Shown here in pieces: positions 1 to 6,943 of a stretch of 42,591 nt of DNA. Every line of letters starts with the position of its first letter. The first letter of the stretch is position 1. Position numbers and translations under genes: made by a program. Under the pieces are notes generated by a model. It did not search any database, was not told the origin of the DNA, and saw only the letters and a list, made by a program, of their open reading frames with translations. Source of the DNA: a virus; the IMG/VR virus record IMGVR_UViG_3300048996_000262, positions 1 through 42,591 of that record; one strand, written 5' to 3'.

Positions 1-147
1 TCATCCGACATTGATGGTCTCCTTCGCCATGCGCTTCCTGCACCGGTCGTAAATGCGCAGCTTCTCGCGCTGCCCTTCGCGCTTACCCGCCTCTATCGCA
101 GCGAGGCGGTCGCGTTCTTGATCGGTTAGGTAGTCTTTCCATTCCAT
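1..147 (-). CDS. hypothetical 48-aa charged protein
   Basis: An ATG at 147 (minus strand) opens 48 codons ending in TGA at 3-1. The product is rich in Arg, Lys and Glu with no Cys or membrane segment, and is probably helical. I do not recognise a family. It follows integrase by 44 bases on the same strand. Its stop codon directly abuts the ATG of the gene that starts at 42591 if the window ends are joined, which fits the tight packing of the rest of this operon. Confidence 0.6.
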   Translation of the reverse strand: MEWKDYLTDQERDRLAAIEAGKREGQREKLRIYDRCRKRMAKETINVG

Positions 148-191
148 TCCGTATGTATGGTACGGATTTCCGCACTATACAAGCGGAATAT

Positions 192-1250
192 TCATTTGAT
201 CGCCTTTTGACGCGCGCCTATTTCCAGCTTCAAAATAGCCGCCTCACCCAACCGATGCTGGCTCACCCGCTTGGCGTAATGTTCGATCATTTGGAACGAC
301 TGCCCAGTGATCGCGGCGACCTCATGCGGCGTACATCCCGCCTCAAGCAGCGAGTTTACCGCGTTCTTGCGCAGGCCATGCGGGACGATCTCAAAACCAA
401 GATCCTCGGCAAACTCCTGAAGCTCGAAACGCATCCGGCCAAGGAACTTAGGCTTGCCGTATTTGCCGGTCAGAATGGTCATGCCAAGGCGCGGGGTACG
501 GTCTAGCTCGGCTTCCAGAGCGCTATGCAATGGGATGCGCAGAACCTTCTTGAAGCGGATGGTCTTTTGCGGCGTGACGATGATTGCGCCGTCCCTGATG
601 TCGCTCCAACGCATTTTCATGACGTCGCCTATGCGCTGCCCGGTGTAGTAGAGCAGATGCACGGCAAGGCGCACCATGTCCTTGTCGCAGGCGAGCGCTG
701 CCTCAAGCAGTTCATCCGGCCAAGGCTCATGCTCACCCTTGGGGAATTTCTTGATACCGTCGGTCGGGTTGGCGTCGGTCAGATCGTTCTCACGGCCATA
801 GCGGTAGATCACGGATACGACGGCCAGGAACAGGTTGCGCGATCCGTTGCCGGTGATGCGGTTGTTCACCACCTCGCGGACGTGGCGGCGCTCCACCTTG
901 TCAATCGTCAGTGCCCCTAATTCCTCGCGGACACGCTTAAGGCCGAACCAATAGGCGCGCTGTGTCGCCTCGGTGCGCTTGCGGTAGTCATCGCTGCGCT
1001 CGTATTGATCGATCAGGGCATTGACCGTGGAGGGTGCGGAACCCCGCTTCGTCCTGTTGCCAAGCATGGCGGCATAGCTGTCATAGAAGCCCACGCTGCC
1101 AAACGGCGGGAGCGGCGCATAGACCGGCTTGCCGTTCAGCTTCGCGCCCGTGTTGAAATAGGCGTAAAGCTTCCCCTTGGCGCGGGTGAACTTGACGTGC
1201 TTTAGGCTAGGCTGCTTTGCCACGGTTCCAGAATTCCCTTTCGGCATCAT
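192..1250 (-). CDS. int: tyrosine-recombinase integrase
   Basis: Site-specific recombinase that would integrate and, with the neighbouring excisionase-like protein, excise the phage genome. From the ATG at 1250 it is 352 aa. The C-terminal catalytic domain shows Arg206 (TGQRIGD), a candidate Lys229, the box HGLR (His291, Arg294) and the nucleophile Tyr325 (EHYAKR). The usual second His is Gln (ITGQ). The N-terminal part has the expected arm-binding and core-binding regions. A TTG at 1268 and a GTG near 1217 are other possible starts; ATG 1250 has a weak GGTGAG upstream. It overlaps the excisionase-like gene by 44 bases and is last in a long early operon. No tRNA-like attachment site was seen; the 44-bp gap at 148-191 is one candidate place for attP. 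Confidence 0.93.
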   Translation of the reverse strand: MMPKGNSGTVAKQPSLKHVKFTRAKGKLYAYFNTGAKLNGKPVYAPLPPFGSVGFYDSYAAMLGNRTKRGSAPSTVNALIDQYERSDDYRKRTEATQRAYWFGLKRVREELGALTIDKVERRHVREVVNNRITGNGSRNLFLAVVSVIYRYGRENDLTDANPTDGIKKFPKGEHEPWPDELLEAALACDKDMVRLAVHLLYYTGQRIGDVMKMRWSDIRDGAIIVTPQKTIRFKKVLRIPLHSALEAELDRTPRLGMTILTGKYGKPKFLGRMRFELQEFAEDLGFEIVPHGLRKNAVNSLLEAGCTPHEVAAITGQSFQMIEHYAKRVSQHRLGEAAILKLEIGARQKAIK

Positions 1251-1443
1251 CTTCACGCTCACCGGCAAGCATCGCCAGAGCCTTGTCTAGTGCGCCCTTG
1301 TGCCAATGCTCACGGCCACCGAACATCACGCTCGGCGGCAGGCGCCCGGCTGCGACTTCCCGCAGGAACGCGGCTTCGGACATATCGCAATATTCAGCAG
1401 AGGTTCGCTGCTTCATCATCGCCGGCCATCGTAGCGCGCTCAT
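1207..1443 (-). CDS. AlpA/MerR-like excisionase candidate
   Basis: 78 aa. Residues about 13-60 form a small winged helix-turn-helix typical of phage excisionases and AlpA-type regulators: TSAEYCDMSEAAFLREVAAG, then a wing around RLPPSVMFGG and a helix with WHKGALDKAL. Such proteins bend attachment-site DNA and set the direction of integrase. The ATG directly abuts the stop of the acyl-carrier-like gene upstream, and its 3' end overlaps int by 44 bases, so the two are probably translated together. The function is inferred from fold and position. Confidence 0.75.
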   Translation of the reverse strand: MSALRWPAMMKQRTSAEYCDMSEAAFLREVAAGRLPPSVMFGGREHWHKGALDKALAMLAGEREDDAEREFWNRGKAA

Positions 1444-1674
1444 CTATGCGGCCTCCCTTGCAAGACCCTGGACGGACTTTGTGATGCACGCAGGTGTCGT
1501 CCAGCTTGTGATGTCCGCGTCGGGAATCTCGATGAGGAACGCTTCCTCAAGGTCGCAAGCCAGCCCCATCAGGTCCAGCAGGTCAGCGCCTAAGTCCTCG
1601 TCCAGCAACGCTCCTGATGCAATGCTATCCGGTGTAATGCCAAGGGTATTGGCTATGATGGTGAGGATGGTCAT
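1444..1674 (-). CDS. acyl carrier protein-like, attachment serine missing
   Basis: 76 aa with the size, acidity and helix pattern of an acyl carrier protein (ACP). The core at residues 27-34 is DLGADLLD and is followed by LEEAFLIEIPD (42-52), matching the canonical DLGADSLD and LEEEF-EIPDE blocks of bacterial ACP. The serine that normally carries 4'-phosphopantetheine is Leu32 here; the codons read GAC CTG CTG GAC. The protein therefore should not carry acyl groups but could still bind ACP partners. It starts at an ATG sharing ATGA with the upstream stop and ends immediately before the excisionase-like gene. Fold assignment is from motif recognition; the role is unknown. Confidence 0.75.
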   Translation of the reverse strand: MTILTIIANTLGITPDSIASGALLDEDLGADLLDLMGLACDLEEAFLIEIPDADITSWTTPACITKSVQGLAREAA

Positions 1675-1934
1675 GGCGCTTTCCATTCGCCACATACATC
1701 GGTCTTGAATTTGTCGATTGGGGTGGGGAAGCGGCGGCAACTGATAAGTTCGCAATGATGTCTCGCCCGTGTGGCGTGGAGGCTTGCCGCCCAATAGTAA
1801 TCACTCCAGATGTCATCAGCTGGGTCTGTCCATAGGAGGCGGAGGAGCCGGTTCTTGGGCGGATCCGGCTTTTTCGGTGCCGGGCCCGCCTCAGGGAGCA
1901 ACTTGGCCCACACGCATGTCTTGCAGGCGTTCAT
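1671..1934 (-). CDS. Cys-rich small protein (CxxC-W, CRRFP, CGEW)
   Basis: 87 aa. It begins NACKTCVWAK and ends with SCRRFPTPI and DVCGEWK, a spacing of paired Cys and Trp that suggests one small zinc site. A shorter protein at 6564-6740 has the same plan (CANCRHW, CRV, CPAWE), so the phage carries two members of this type. Start chosen at ATG 1934, which shares ATGA with the upstream stop; the 3' end shares ATGA with the ACP-like gene. Its function is unknown to me. Confidence 0.65.
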   Translation of the reverse strand: MNACKTCVWAKLLPEAGPAPKKPDPPKNRLLRLLWTDPADDIWSDYYWAASLHATRARHHCELISCRRFPTPIDKFKTDVCGEWKAP

Positions 1935-2104
1935 GCTCCACCTCGCAGCCATGACAGCAGCCCACGCTTGGTCGGCGCTGTTTCCCCGTTCCGCTTCATC
2001 CGTAGGTATTCCAGACACCATGCGTCGTGACGGTCTATGCCCTTGACGCGGCAGTTGCCGGGGTCACTTGGCCGGGCGTTTGTGTGAATGGTGGCTGAGG
2101 TCAC
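1931..2104 (-). CDS. hypothetical 57-aa protein
   Basis: A GTG at 2104 shares GTGA with the stop of the Lar-like gene, and the stop shares ATGA with the next gene. The frame is open further upstream to an ATG at 2137, but the coupled GTG fits the pattern of this operon. The middle contains HDAWCLEYLRMKRNG. No family recognised. Confidence 0.55.
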   Translation of the reverse strand: MTSATIHTNARPSDPGNCRVKGIDRHDAWCLEYLRMKRNGETAPTKRGLLSWLRGGA

Positions 2105-2292
2105 AGCGGTTCTCCGGGCGCTTGTCGTGTGTTCCATGCGCGGATGACTGCGATTTCCGCACTGCCGGAGGGGCCATGGTACTTATGCACTCGCGCGCCG
2201 CATTTGGTGCAAGCGACAGACTTCCCATCACGAAGGTGGAGGTTCGCTTTCGCAGAACCCCCACAAAATGGGCAGGGTTTCAGTTCACTCAT
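2101..2292 (-). CDS. Lar-like zinc-ribbon protein
   Basis: 63 aa. LKPCPFCGG (Cys7, Cys10) and ACTKCG (Cys28, Cys31) form a four-Cys zinc ribbon, followed by AVIRAWNTR near the C terminus. This is the pattern of the restriction-alleviation Lar family, common in phage early regions. Some Lar proteins modulate type I restriction, but most family members are untested, so that role is inference. Start at ATG 2292 with AGGGAG upstream; that ribosome site is in the 49-bp repeat at 2290-2338. Confidence 0.8.
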   Translation of the reverse strand: MSELKPCPFCGGSAKANLHLRDGKSVACTKCGARVHKYHGPSGSAEIAVIRAWNTRQAPGEPL

Positions 2293-2338
2293 CTCAACTC
2301 TCCCTAATATGTGTACAGAGGCTGTTGGGCTGGTCATG
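2290..2338 (-). repeat. 49-bp direct repeat, copy 1
   Basis: Near-perfect copy (one mismatch by eye) of 3099-3147. On the minus strand it runs from a CATGACC to the ATG of the next gene. It includes TGTACACA (TGTATACA in copy 2) and the AGGGAG ribosome site. It sits at the 5' end of the Lar-like gene. Confidence 0.9.
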
Positions 2339-2346
2339 GCTACGCG

Positions 2347-2814
2347 TCATCGCGGCGCCTGAAGTCTACGGATTCGGAATAGTATCCGTTCGAAGTGCCA
2401 AGCCACCGGATCGTCATATCGCCGTGCAACGTGCGCATCCTGTCGGACCGCGCTTTCGTCCTTCGGGTCCAGCCCTGCGGTCTGGCCGCTTTGCGCTTCA
2501 ATCGCTTTCGCTAGGCGGAACAATGCAGGCTGTGCCGGCCAAAGATCGCCAGCGTCATGAACCCACCAGTGGCCATCCGGCCAATCGCCCATGTAATGTG
2601 CGGGATAGATGCCAGTCGAGCCGACGCTGATTGTCTCAACTACTGTGCCATCCTTCGGGCCGTACACGGCATCATTCCAGCCAAGTTCCTTCAGGCGCTG
2701 CCACGCATCAAACATCGCACGGATGCAGTGCTGCTCGGTCGGCAAGTTTTTCTCCCGACGCTTGGCGGCATCAGCGATGGAGCCCCAAATCGCGTCGATT
2801 TCTTCTCTGGTCAT
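2347..2814 (-). CDS. hypothetical phage protein, 155 aa
   Basis: Start MTREEIDAIW at ATG 2814, sharing ATGA with the upstream stop. The centre has VGSTGIYPAHYMGDWPDGHW and GDLWPAQPALFRL, a block I associate with a conserved but uncharacterised protein of alphaproteobacterial phages. No catalytic motif or membrane segment is visible. Expected to be an early cytoplasmic protein. Confidence 0.65.
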   Translation of the reverse strand: MTREEIDAIWGSIADAAKRREKNLPTEQHCIRAMFDAWQRLKELGWNDAVYGPKDGTVVETISVGSTGIYPAHYMGDWPDGHWWVHDAGDLWPAQPALFRLAKAIEAQSGQTAGLDPKDESAVRQDAHVARRYDDPVAWHFERILFRIRRLQAPR

Positions 2815-3101
2815 GATTGCACCTGCGCGCAAAGGCCAAGCCACTTCGCCTGCTTGGCAAGCCAGTCATCCTCACTACCGTTGCCATAGGCCTCAGCGAG
2901 TTCGATGCCGTCTTTCCAGATTTGGTAGTTGGCAAGGTCGTCGTCGATAAGGTCAAGGAAGTCGTAATTGTTGGCAATGACAGCAATCTGGTCGAGCAAT
3001 GCGCGCACCGCGCTAGGAATACCGTCCCGAAGGGCGGAGACTACAGGCTCCGCAGCGGTAGTCCGGTTCTCGTCAGAGAAAGCGCTATCACTCTGTTTCA
3101 T
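2811..3101 (-). CDS. hypothetical 96-aa protein
   Basis: Start MKQSDSAFSDENR at ATG 3101, preceded by the AGGGAG site inside repeat copy 2. Acidic and helical (DQIAVIANNYDFLDLIDDD). No family recognised. It is coupled to the next gene by ATGA. The frame is open upstream through the repeat, but the ribosome site decides for 3101. Confidence 0.6.
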   Translation of the reverse strand: MKQSDSAFSDENRTTAAEPVVSALRDGIPSAVRALLDQIAVIANNYDFLDLIDDDLANYQIWKDGIELAEAYGNGSEDDWLAKQAKWLGLCAQVQS

Positions 3102-3147
3102 CTCAACTCTCCCTAATATGTATACAGAGGCTGTTGGGCTGGTCATG
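3099..3147 (-). repeat. 49-bp direct repeat, copy 2
   Basis: Second copy of the repeat at 2290-2338. On the minus strand it contains the stop codon of the 3143-3544 gene at its start, the palindrome TGTATACA in the middle, and the ribosome site and ATG of the next gene at its end. Confidence 0.9.
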
Positions 3148-3544
3148 CTTCGATGAGTTGGCTGACGGCCCAATCCCGCATGAACTTCCAACGGCCTTCG
3201 GGCATCTGGCCGTAATATCCCTCGTCGTTCAGCCACTCGATTTCACGAACGAGTTGGTGAGCAATGCCGAACTCCCCCGCGATCCCCTCAGGGTATTCAG
3301 GGTCCAGTCGGCTCATGTCGACGCCGCGCTTCAGGCCGACGCTGCCAATTGCGCAAACATTGCCTGCGTGTTCCAAATCGCTTGCAATAAGGCGCTTCTC
3401 GGGCATCGCATCAAGCGCTTCGACTAGCTCCCGCAGGAACGCTTGGCCGCGCTTGCCACGGATGGAGCTTGCAACTTGAGCGCGCCAACGTCCTAGCTCC
3501 AGAGGATTAATATCGCCGTCCTCGCAATATCCAGACCTACTCAT
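3143..3544 (-). CDS. conserved phage hypothetical, 133 aa
   Basis: Start MSRSGYCEDGDINPLE at ATG 3544, with AGGAG six bases upstream; a GTG at 3547 is possible. The block RGKRGQAFLRELVEALDAMP followed by KRLIASDLE and VCAIGSVG marks a protein I recognise as frequent but uncharacterised in alphaproteobacterial prophages. No known biochemical activity. It is in the early operon between two other conserved small genes. Confidence 0.75.
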   Translation of the reverse strand: MSRSGYCEDGDINPLELGRWRAQVASSIRGKRGQAFLRELVEALDAMPEKRLIASDLEHAGNVCAIGSVGLKRGVDMSRLDPEYPEGIAGEFGIAHQLVREIEWLNDEGYYGQMPEGRWKFMRDWAVSQLIEA

Positions 3545-3591
3545 CACTCACTCCTATGTGTACCGGACGGCTTTCACCGCCCTGTGGTTGG

Positions 3592-3918
3592 TCAAAGCTT
3601 CCGCTCCGAACGCGCGTTCGCTTCGTGAGACACGGTTTCCATGTGGCGCATCTTGAGGAAGTCGAGTTCGACACGCTGCCGATTGGCTGCAGTCTTGGCG
3701 TTGACCATCTTCTTGATGTAGTCGGCCCATTCCTTGCCGGCCTTCACCATGCGCTCTGCCTTGGCGTGCGGCATGTCGCCCAGCTTATCGATCTGCTGCG
3801 CCAGGTACGTGGTCTTGCCTTCTTCCAGCATTCTGGCAGCGGCATCCATGTCCACCCAATCACGGGCGGCGAGGCGATACAGTTCACTGACGGGAACGTC
3901 GTTGCGGAAGTTAGACAT
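3592..3918 (-). CDS. conserved phage hypothetical, 108 aa
   Basis: Start MSNFRNDVPVSELYRLAARD at ATG 3918. The protein is highly helical with DMDAARMLEEGKT-like spacing, and ends in HEANARSERKL. I recognise it as a common companion of recombination genes in alphaproteobacterial phages. It overlaps the HNH gene upstream by 8 bases. Role unknown; position suggests DNA metabolism. Confidence 0.75.
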   Translation of the reverse strand: MSNFRNDVPVSELYRLAARDWVDMDAAARMLEEGKTTYLAQQIDKLGDMPHAKAERMVKAGKEWADYIKKMVNAKTAANRQRVELDFLKMRHMETVSHEANARSERKL

Positions 3919-4474
3919 GGGACCAAAGCTTTCCGGTTCGGATTTGACCAATAAGAGAGCGGGAAACGCCATATGTGGCGGCGATCTCCCGCTGCATTCT
4001 GATATCCCGCCTGATTTCGATCACATCGTCTGCGGTCAACTTGGCGCAGCCGTGACCTTCGCCCCTCAGGATCAAGTGAGGTTTGGTTCGCGTGCGATGG
4101 CGCGGCCCGCTCGCGGTATTGTCCCTGCCCCTCAATTTTCTGTCTGCAGCGTTCTCTAGGTCTGTGCCCCAGCGAAGGTGCTTAGGATTGACGCAAGCCG
4201 GATTGTCGCAGGAGTGGAGCGCCCTGAGCCCATCCTTGGGCATCGGTCGGCCATCAAGGAGAAGCGCTATTCTGGTGGCCCTAATGCGCTTCCGCCTGAA
4301 GCAGTACGAACCATACCCGCGTGGAAATCTGCTACCAAGCCACAGCCAGCAACCGTCGCCATCCGAGACATCAACGCGCTTCCAATAGCGCTTTAGCTCA
4401 CGGCCAGTCAGCCGCTCGGCATCGTCAATCGCGCGGTCGATCCCGCCGTGGCTGATATGTGTCATCGCGTTCAC
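3911..4474 (-). CDS. HNH endonuclease (HNH_3-like)
   Basis: 187 aa from a GTG at 4474 that shares GTGA with the previous stop; ATG 4465 is the alternative. CWLWLGS (Cys42) and GYG near 53-55 lead into LHSCDNPACVNPKHLRWGT, giving the HNH/zinc set His87, Cys89, Asn91, Cys94, Asn96, His99. After this come ENAADRKLRGR and GHGCAKLTADDVIEIR, then a small helix-turn-helix (IAATYGVSRSLIGQIRTG), the usual plan of a free-standing phage homing nuclease. Unlike the HNH genes at 15824 and 21992 it is tightly coupled on both sides and has no leader of its own. Confidence 0.88.
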   Translation of the reverse strand: MNAMTHISHGGIDRAIDDAERLTGRELKRYWKRVDVSDGDGCWLWLGSRFPRGYGSYCFRRKRIRATRIALLLDGRPMPKDGLRALHSCDNPACVNPKHLRWGTDLENAADRKLRGRDNTASGPRHRTRTKPHLILRGEGHGCAKLTADDVIEIRRDIRMQREIAATYGVSRSLIGQIRTGKLWSHV

Positions 4475-4809
4475 TGATTGCGCTCCCATTCAATTCTTCC
4501 AGGCCAGGCGCGCCAGTAAGCGTTGCCAGCCTCTGTGGCCTTGTCGCGGGTCAGTCCAACAGCGGACCAGCCCTTGACCGTTTGTGTGAGGTGGTGATGC
4601 TGGCAGGCCGGGATGGAGTTGCAGTCCGCAGCCTTGGTAGACATGCCCTTGCTCATCGGATCGGGCGTATGCGCGGCCTCAATGTTGCCGGAACAATCAG
4701 GACCGGCGAAAAAGCAGGGACGCCCCCGCAACCACTGGTGGTAGGACTTTGCTACCTTCCACGCGGGGCGCGGTGCTTTGCGGTTGCGGGGGCGAACATC
4801 CACTTTCAT
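4471..4809 (-). CDS. DUF968/Ref-like HNH-fold nuclease candidate
   Basis: 112 aa. LRGRPCFFAG, then IEAAH, DCNSIPACQHHH and GW give the Cys/His spacing of the His-Me finger proteins related to DUF968 and the RecA-dependent nuclease Ref. Such proteins sit among phage recombination genes. Start ATG 4809 shares one base with the stop of the SSB-like gene. Family assignment is by motif only. Confidence 0.65.
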   Translation of the reverse strand: MKVDVRPRNRKAPRPAWKVAKSYHQWLRGRPCFFAGPDCSGNIEAAHTPDPMSKGMSTKAADCNSIPACQHHHLTQTVKGWSAVGLTRDKATEAGNAYWRAWPGRIEWERNQ

Positions 4810-5096
4810 CAGAACGGCGCGTCCTGATCGTAATCGTCAGCCGGCGCCTGTCCGGTCCAGCCACCGTTGCCGCCCTGTTGGCGCTGCTGGTTGCCCTGCT
4901 GGCCACCACTCTGATTGTCGCGGGGCTGCGGCACCTTCAGGATAATGCGGTACTGGCCATCGACAGAGGCAGGCACGGCATCCAGAACCAGCGTAAAGCC
5001 TTCGCCGCTCTTGTTCGGGAACATCGCTCCCAGCTTCGTGAAGTAGCTTTTCCCGTTGCTCTCACGGGCGGTCAGGGCGTCATAACGTTCAGACAT
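4809..5096 (-). CDS. putative single-stranded DNA-binding protein
   Basis: 95 aa. About 60 residues of likely beta structure (KSYFTKLGAMFPNKSGEGF, then YRIILKVPQP) are followed by a flexible Gly/Gln/Asn tail and the acidic tip DDYDQDAPF. A disordered linker ending in an acidic tip with terminal Pro-Phe is the hallmark of bacterial SSB, where it recruits partner proteins. It lies between YqaJ and the DUF968-like gene, so an SSB role in phage recombination is likely. The body is shorter than a classic OB-fold SSB. Confidence 0.6.
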   Translation of the reverse strand: MSERYDALTARESNGKSYFTKLGAMFPNKSGEGFTLVLDAVPASVDGQYRIILKVPQPRDNQSGGQQGNQQRQQGGNGGWTGQAPADDYDQDAPF

Positions 5097-5724
5097 TTAC
5101 TGCTTCCTTCATGTACCGGGCGCGCAGGGTGGCGACCGTCTCATCCACTTCAGCGAGGAACTTGCTGACCTCGCTTTCAATCTCAGTTGTTAGTTCAGGG
5201 TCACGTTGGACGCGCTCGACGTGAAGCTGCATCTCCAGCGGCAAGCGCGGATCGAAGCTCACGAAGTCACACCACAGGCGTTCGGTGCACATCATCTGGA
5301 AATGCACCTGCAGGACGTACTTGCGGTCGATGTTCGCGCCGGTCAGCGTGGCGATGTGTGTCGCGCTATTTGGGCACTTAATCTCCAGGCACCCGTCATC
5401 ACCGATAAGCCCGTCTGGGGACGCACCAGCCCATGCGATGGATGGATGGGCAATGAAGCCCGTTTCCATCACGCCAACGCCCTGTGTAAACTCATAGGCG
5501 GCTCTGGCCTGTGCCTCGGTCTCGACACCCCAAGCCATCGCGGCATTGCTGTAGCTTTCCGCCACAGTGCCCGTCAGGCGCTCGGTGACAAGTTGGGCGT
5601 GATAGTTCGCCCGGTCAGCCCCATAGCCTGACTTGGTGCGCGCCATGATCTTATAGATGGCGCTGGCGGTTGCCTTGCCGCAGCGGTCGGCGAACCACGT
5701 TTCTGTGCGCTGGAGGTCAACCAT
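5089..5724 (-). CDS. YqaJ/lambda-Exo-like exonuclease
   Basis: 211 aa. Member of the YqaJ viral recombinase family (PD-(D/E)XK fold), which degrades one DNA strand for annealing. It shows the N-terminal R-x-x-W-x-x-R-x-GK-x-TAS pattern (Arg6 to Ser21), AWGVETEAQARAAYE (64-78), the catalytic Asp104 in SPDG, Glu114-x-Lys116 in CLEIKCP, and Gln139-x-His-x-Gln143. It overlaps the ERF gene by 8 bases and the SSB-like gene by 8 bases. Together these form an exonuclease, annealase and SSB recombination module. Confidence 0.9.
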   Translation of the reverse strand: MVDLQRTETWFADRCGKATASAIYKIMARTKSGYGADRANYHAQLVTERLTGTVAESYSNAAMAWGVETEAQARAAYEFTQGVGVMETGFIAHPSIAWAGASPDGLIGDDGCLEIKCPNSATHIATLTGANIDRKYVLQVHFQMMCTERLWCDFVSFDPRLPLEMQLHVERVQRDPELTTEIESEVSKFLAEVDETVATLRARYMKEAVNV

Positions 5725-6397
5725 TGGCTGGCTCCATCGCCTTGGCGTCGGCTTCTGCCTTGACCGCCTTTGCCAGCTTCTCGTTGAGCATGTTCAGCGC
5801 GTGGCCGTATTGGTCCTGCGAAAGCTTGCGCAGATCCGGCACCTTGTAGAACTTGAGCATTGCGCCCGTGTCCGACTTGGTGGCTTCGATAAGCTGCACC
5901 AGCTTGGCCCACTCGCTGTCTGGCATGTCCGATGATGCCACTTCATGCGTCACCGCGTCGGGGTCGTTGTCGCCCTCGGTTGGGATAGCGAAGGCCATAA
6001 GCGCGGCGTATTTGTAGGCTGCGCTCATCGCCTTGTTGGTAGCCTTGTCGGCGCTATCCATCGCCTCGCCATAGGTGCGGACGGTATGGACACTCGCGTC
6101 CTCGGCGGCGACGAAATCGAATTCCGCCTCCACCACGACATAGAACAGCGGTGAACCCTTGGCGGTTCTACGCTCCACCAGGTCACGCGACAGGATGCGT
6201 GGCAGGATCGAAAGCCCATGCTTTGCCAGCAACGGGGCCAAGGTGTTGTACACCTCGTCGATGCCCCGGAACTTGTAGCCCTGCTGCTGATTGTTGCGCG
6301 ACTTGCTGATGCCGCTCTGAGCCAGTTCGGCCTGCACGGCGGCGATCTTGGAATACACTACAGGTGGTCCTGCAGTCACTTTGGTTTGAGCGTTCAT
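5717..6397 (-). CDS. erf: ERF-family single-strand annealing protein
   Basis: 226 aa from ATG 6397. The ERF block YKFRGIDEVYNTLAPLLAKH (41-60) is followed by a beta-rich region with DSADKATNKAMSAAYKYA and FAIPTEGD. ERF proteins form rings on single-stranded DNA and anneal homologous strands. It works with the adjacent YqaJ exonuclease. It shares ATGA with the upstream membrane-protein gene. An upstream extension to 6463 exists but the coupled ATG is preferred. Confidence 0.92.
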   Translation of the reverse strand: MNAQTKVTAGPPVVYSKIAAVQAELAQSGISKSRNNQQQGYKFRGIDEVYNTLAPLLAKHGLSILPRILSRDLVERRTAKGSPLFYVVVEAEFDFVAAEDASVHTVRTYGEAMDSADKATNKAMSAAYKYAALMAFAIPTEGDNDPDAVTHEVASSDMPDSEWAKLVQLIEATKSDTGAMLKFYKVPDLRKLSQDQYGHALNMLNEKLAKAVKAEADAKAMEPANG

Positions 6398-6567
6398 GAC
6401 AGCAATACCGATCCAAAGAGGGAAACAACGCACACCGCTATGACAAGCAGCGTGCCGAGCCACATGGGGGGCTCTCCGATGGGGCGTTCGAAAGCGCGCG
6501 AACCTTCGCGGATGGTTTCGCCCTCGGCGTCGAAGCGCTCCTGTAGGCGGGCGAGTTCGTGGGTCAC
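6394..6567 (-). CDS. small membrane protein, 57 aa
   Basis: A GTG at 6567 shares GTGA with the previous gene. The N-terminal 35 residues are charged and helical (HELARLQERFDAEGETIREG). The C terminus is one membrane segment (MWLGTLLVIAVCVVSLFGSV). The topology suggests a short coiled region in the cytoplasm anchored by its tail. Function unknown. Confidence 0.65.
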   Translation of the reverse strand: MTHELARLQERFDAEGETIREGSRAFERPIGEPPMWLGTLLVIAVCVVSLFGSVLLS

Positions 6568-6740
6568 TTCGCCGCCTCCCAAGCTGGGCAAGTTTCGTTA
6601 TGGAGTGTGGTAACGGTCTGAGCCCATGACATGCCGCCGGCTGACTTCACGCCGCTCTGGACCCGGCACAGGCCGAATTCGCCCCAATGCCTGCAGTTCG
6701 CACAAGTCTTCTGGACGGGGCGCGCGAGATCGTGGGTCAT
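6564..6740 (-). CDS. Cys-rich small protein, 58 aa
   Basis: Found by following stop-start overlaps: ATG 6740 shares ATGA with the gene upstream and the TGA shares GTGA with the gene downstream. The product starts MTHDLARPVQKTCANCRHWG, continues GLCRVQSG, and ends ETCPAWEAAK. The CxxCRHW, CR and CPAW motifs resemble the larger protein at 1671-1934 and suggest a single metal site. Function unknown. Confidence 0.65.
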   Translation of the reverse strand: MTHDLARPVQKTCANCRHWGEFGLCRVQSGVKSAGGMSWAQTVTTLHNETCPAWEAAK

Positions 6741-6943
6741 TCGCCTGCTCCCATGCGGGCTTCAAGCATGGCGTCGGCGTATTGGTAATTCCACATGGCG
6801 CGGCCAGCACAGTCCGGACGATCACCGCCCCACCACGTTGACGGAGGCTCAGGCGCGTGCGTGGCAAACCAATCCCTGATCGACATGCCCGGAAGGCAGT
6901 CCTTGAAGCGGTCGTAGATTTGGGGGAATGCTGGCTCGCTCAT
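6737..6943 (-). CDS. hypothetical phage protein, 68 aa
   Basis: Contains GMSIRDWFATHAPE, a motif widespread in small phage proteins, and ends NYQYADAMLEARMGAGE. Start ATG 6943 shares ATGA with the upstream stop. No function known to me. Confidence 0.7.
   Translation of the reverse strand: MSEPAFPQIYDRFKDCLPGMSIRDWFATHAPEPPSTWWGGDRPDCAGRAMWNYQYADAMLEARMGAGE

Noticed and set aside
148-191. attP core in the gap after integrase
   Set aside because: There is a loose GTAT/ATAC inverted repeat, but no tRNA-like segment or duplicate elsewhere in the window, so it is not called.
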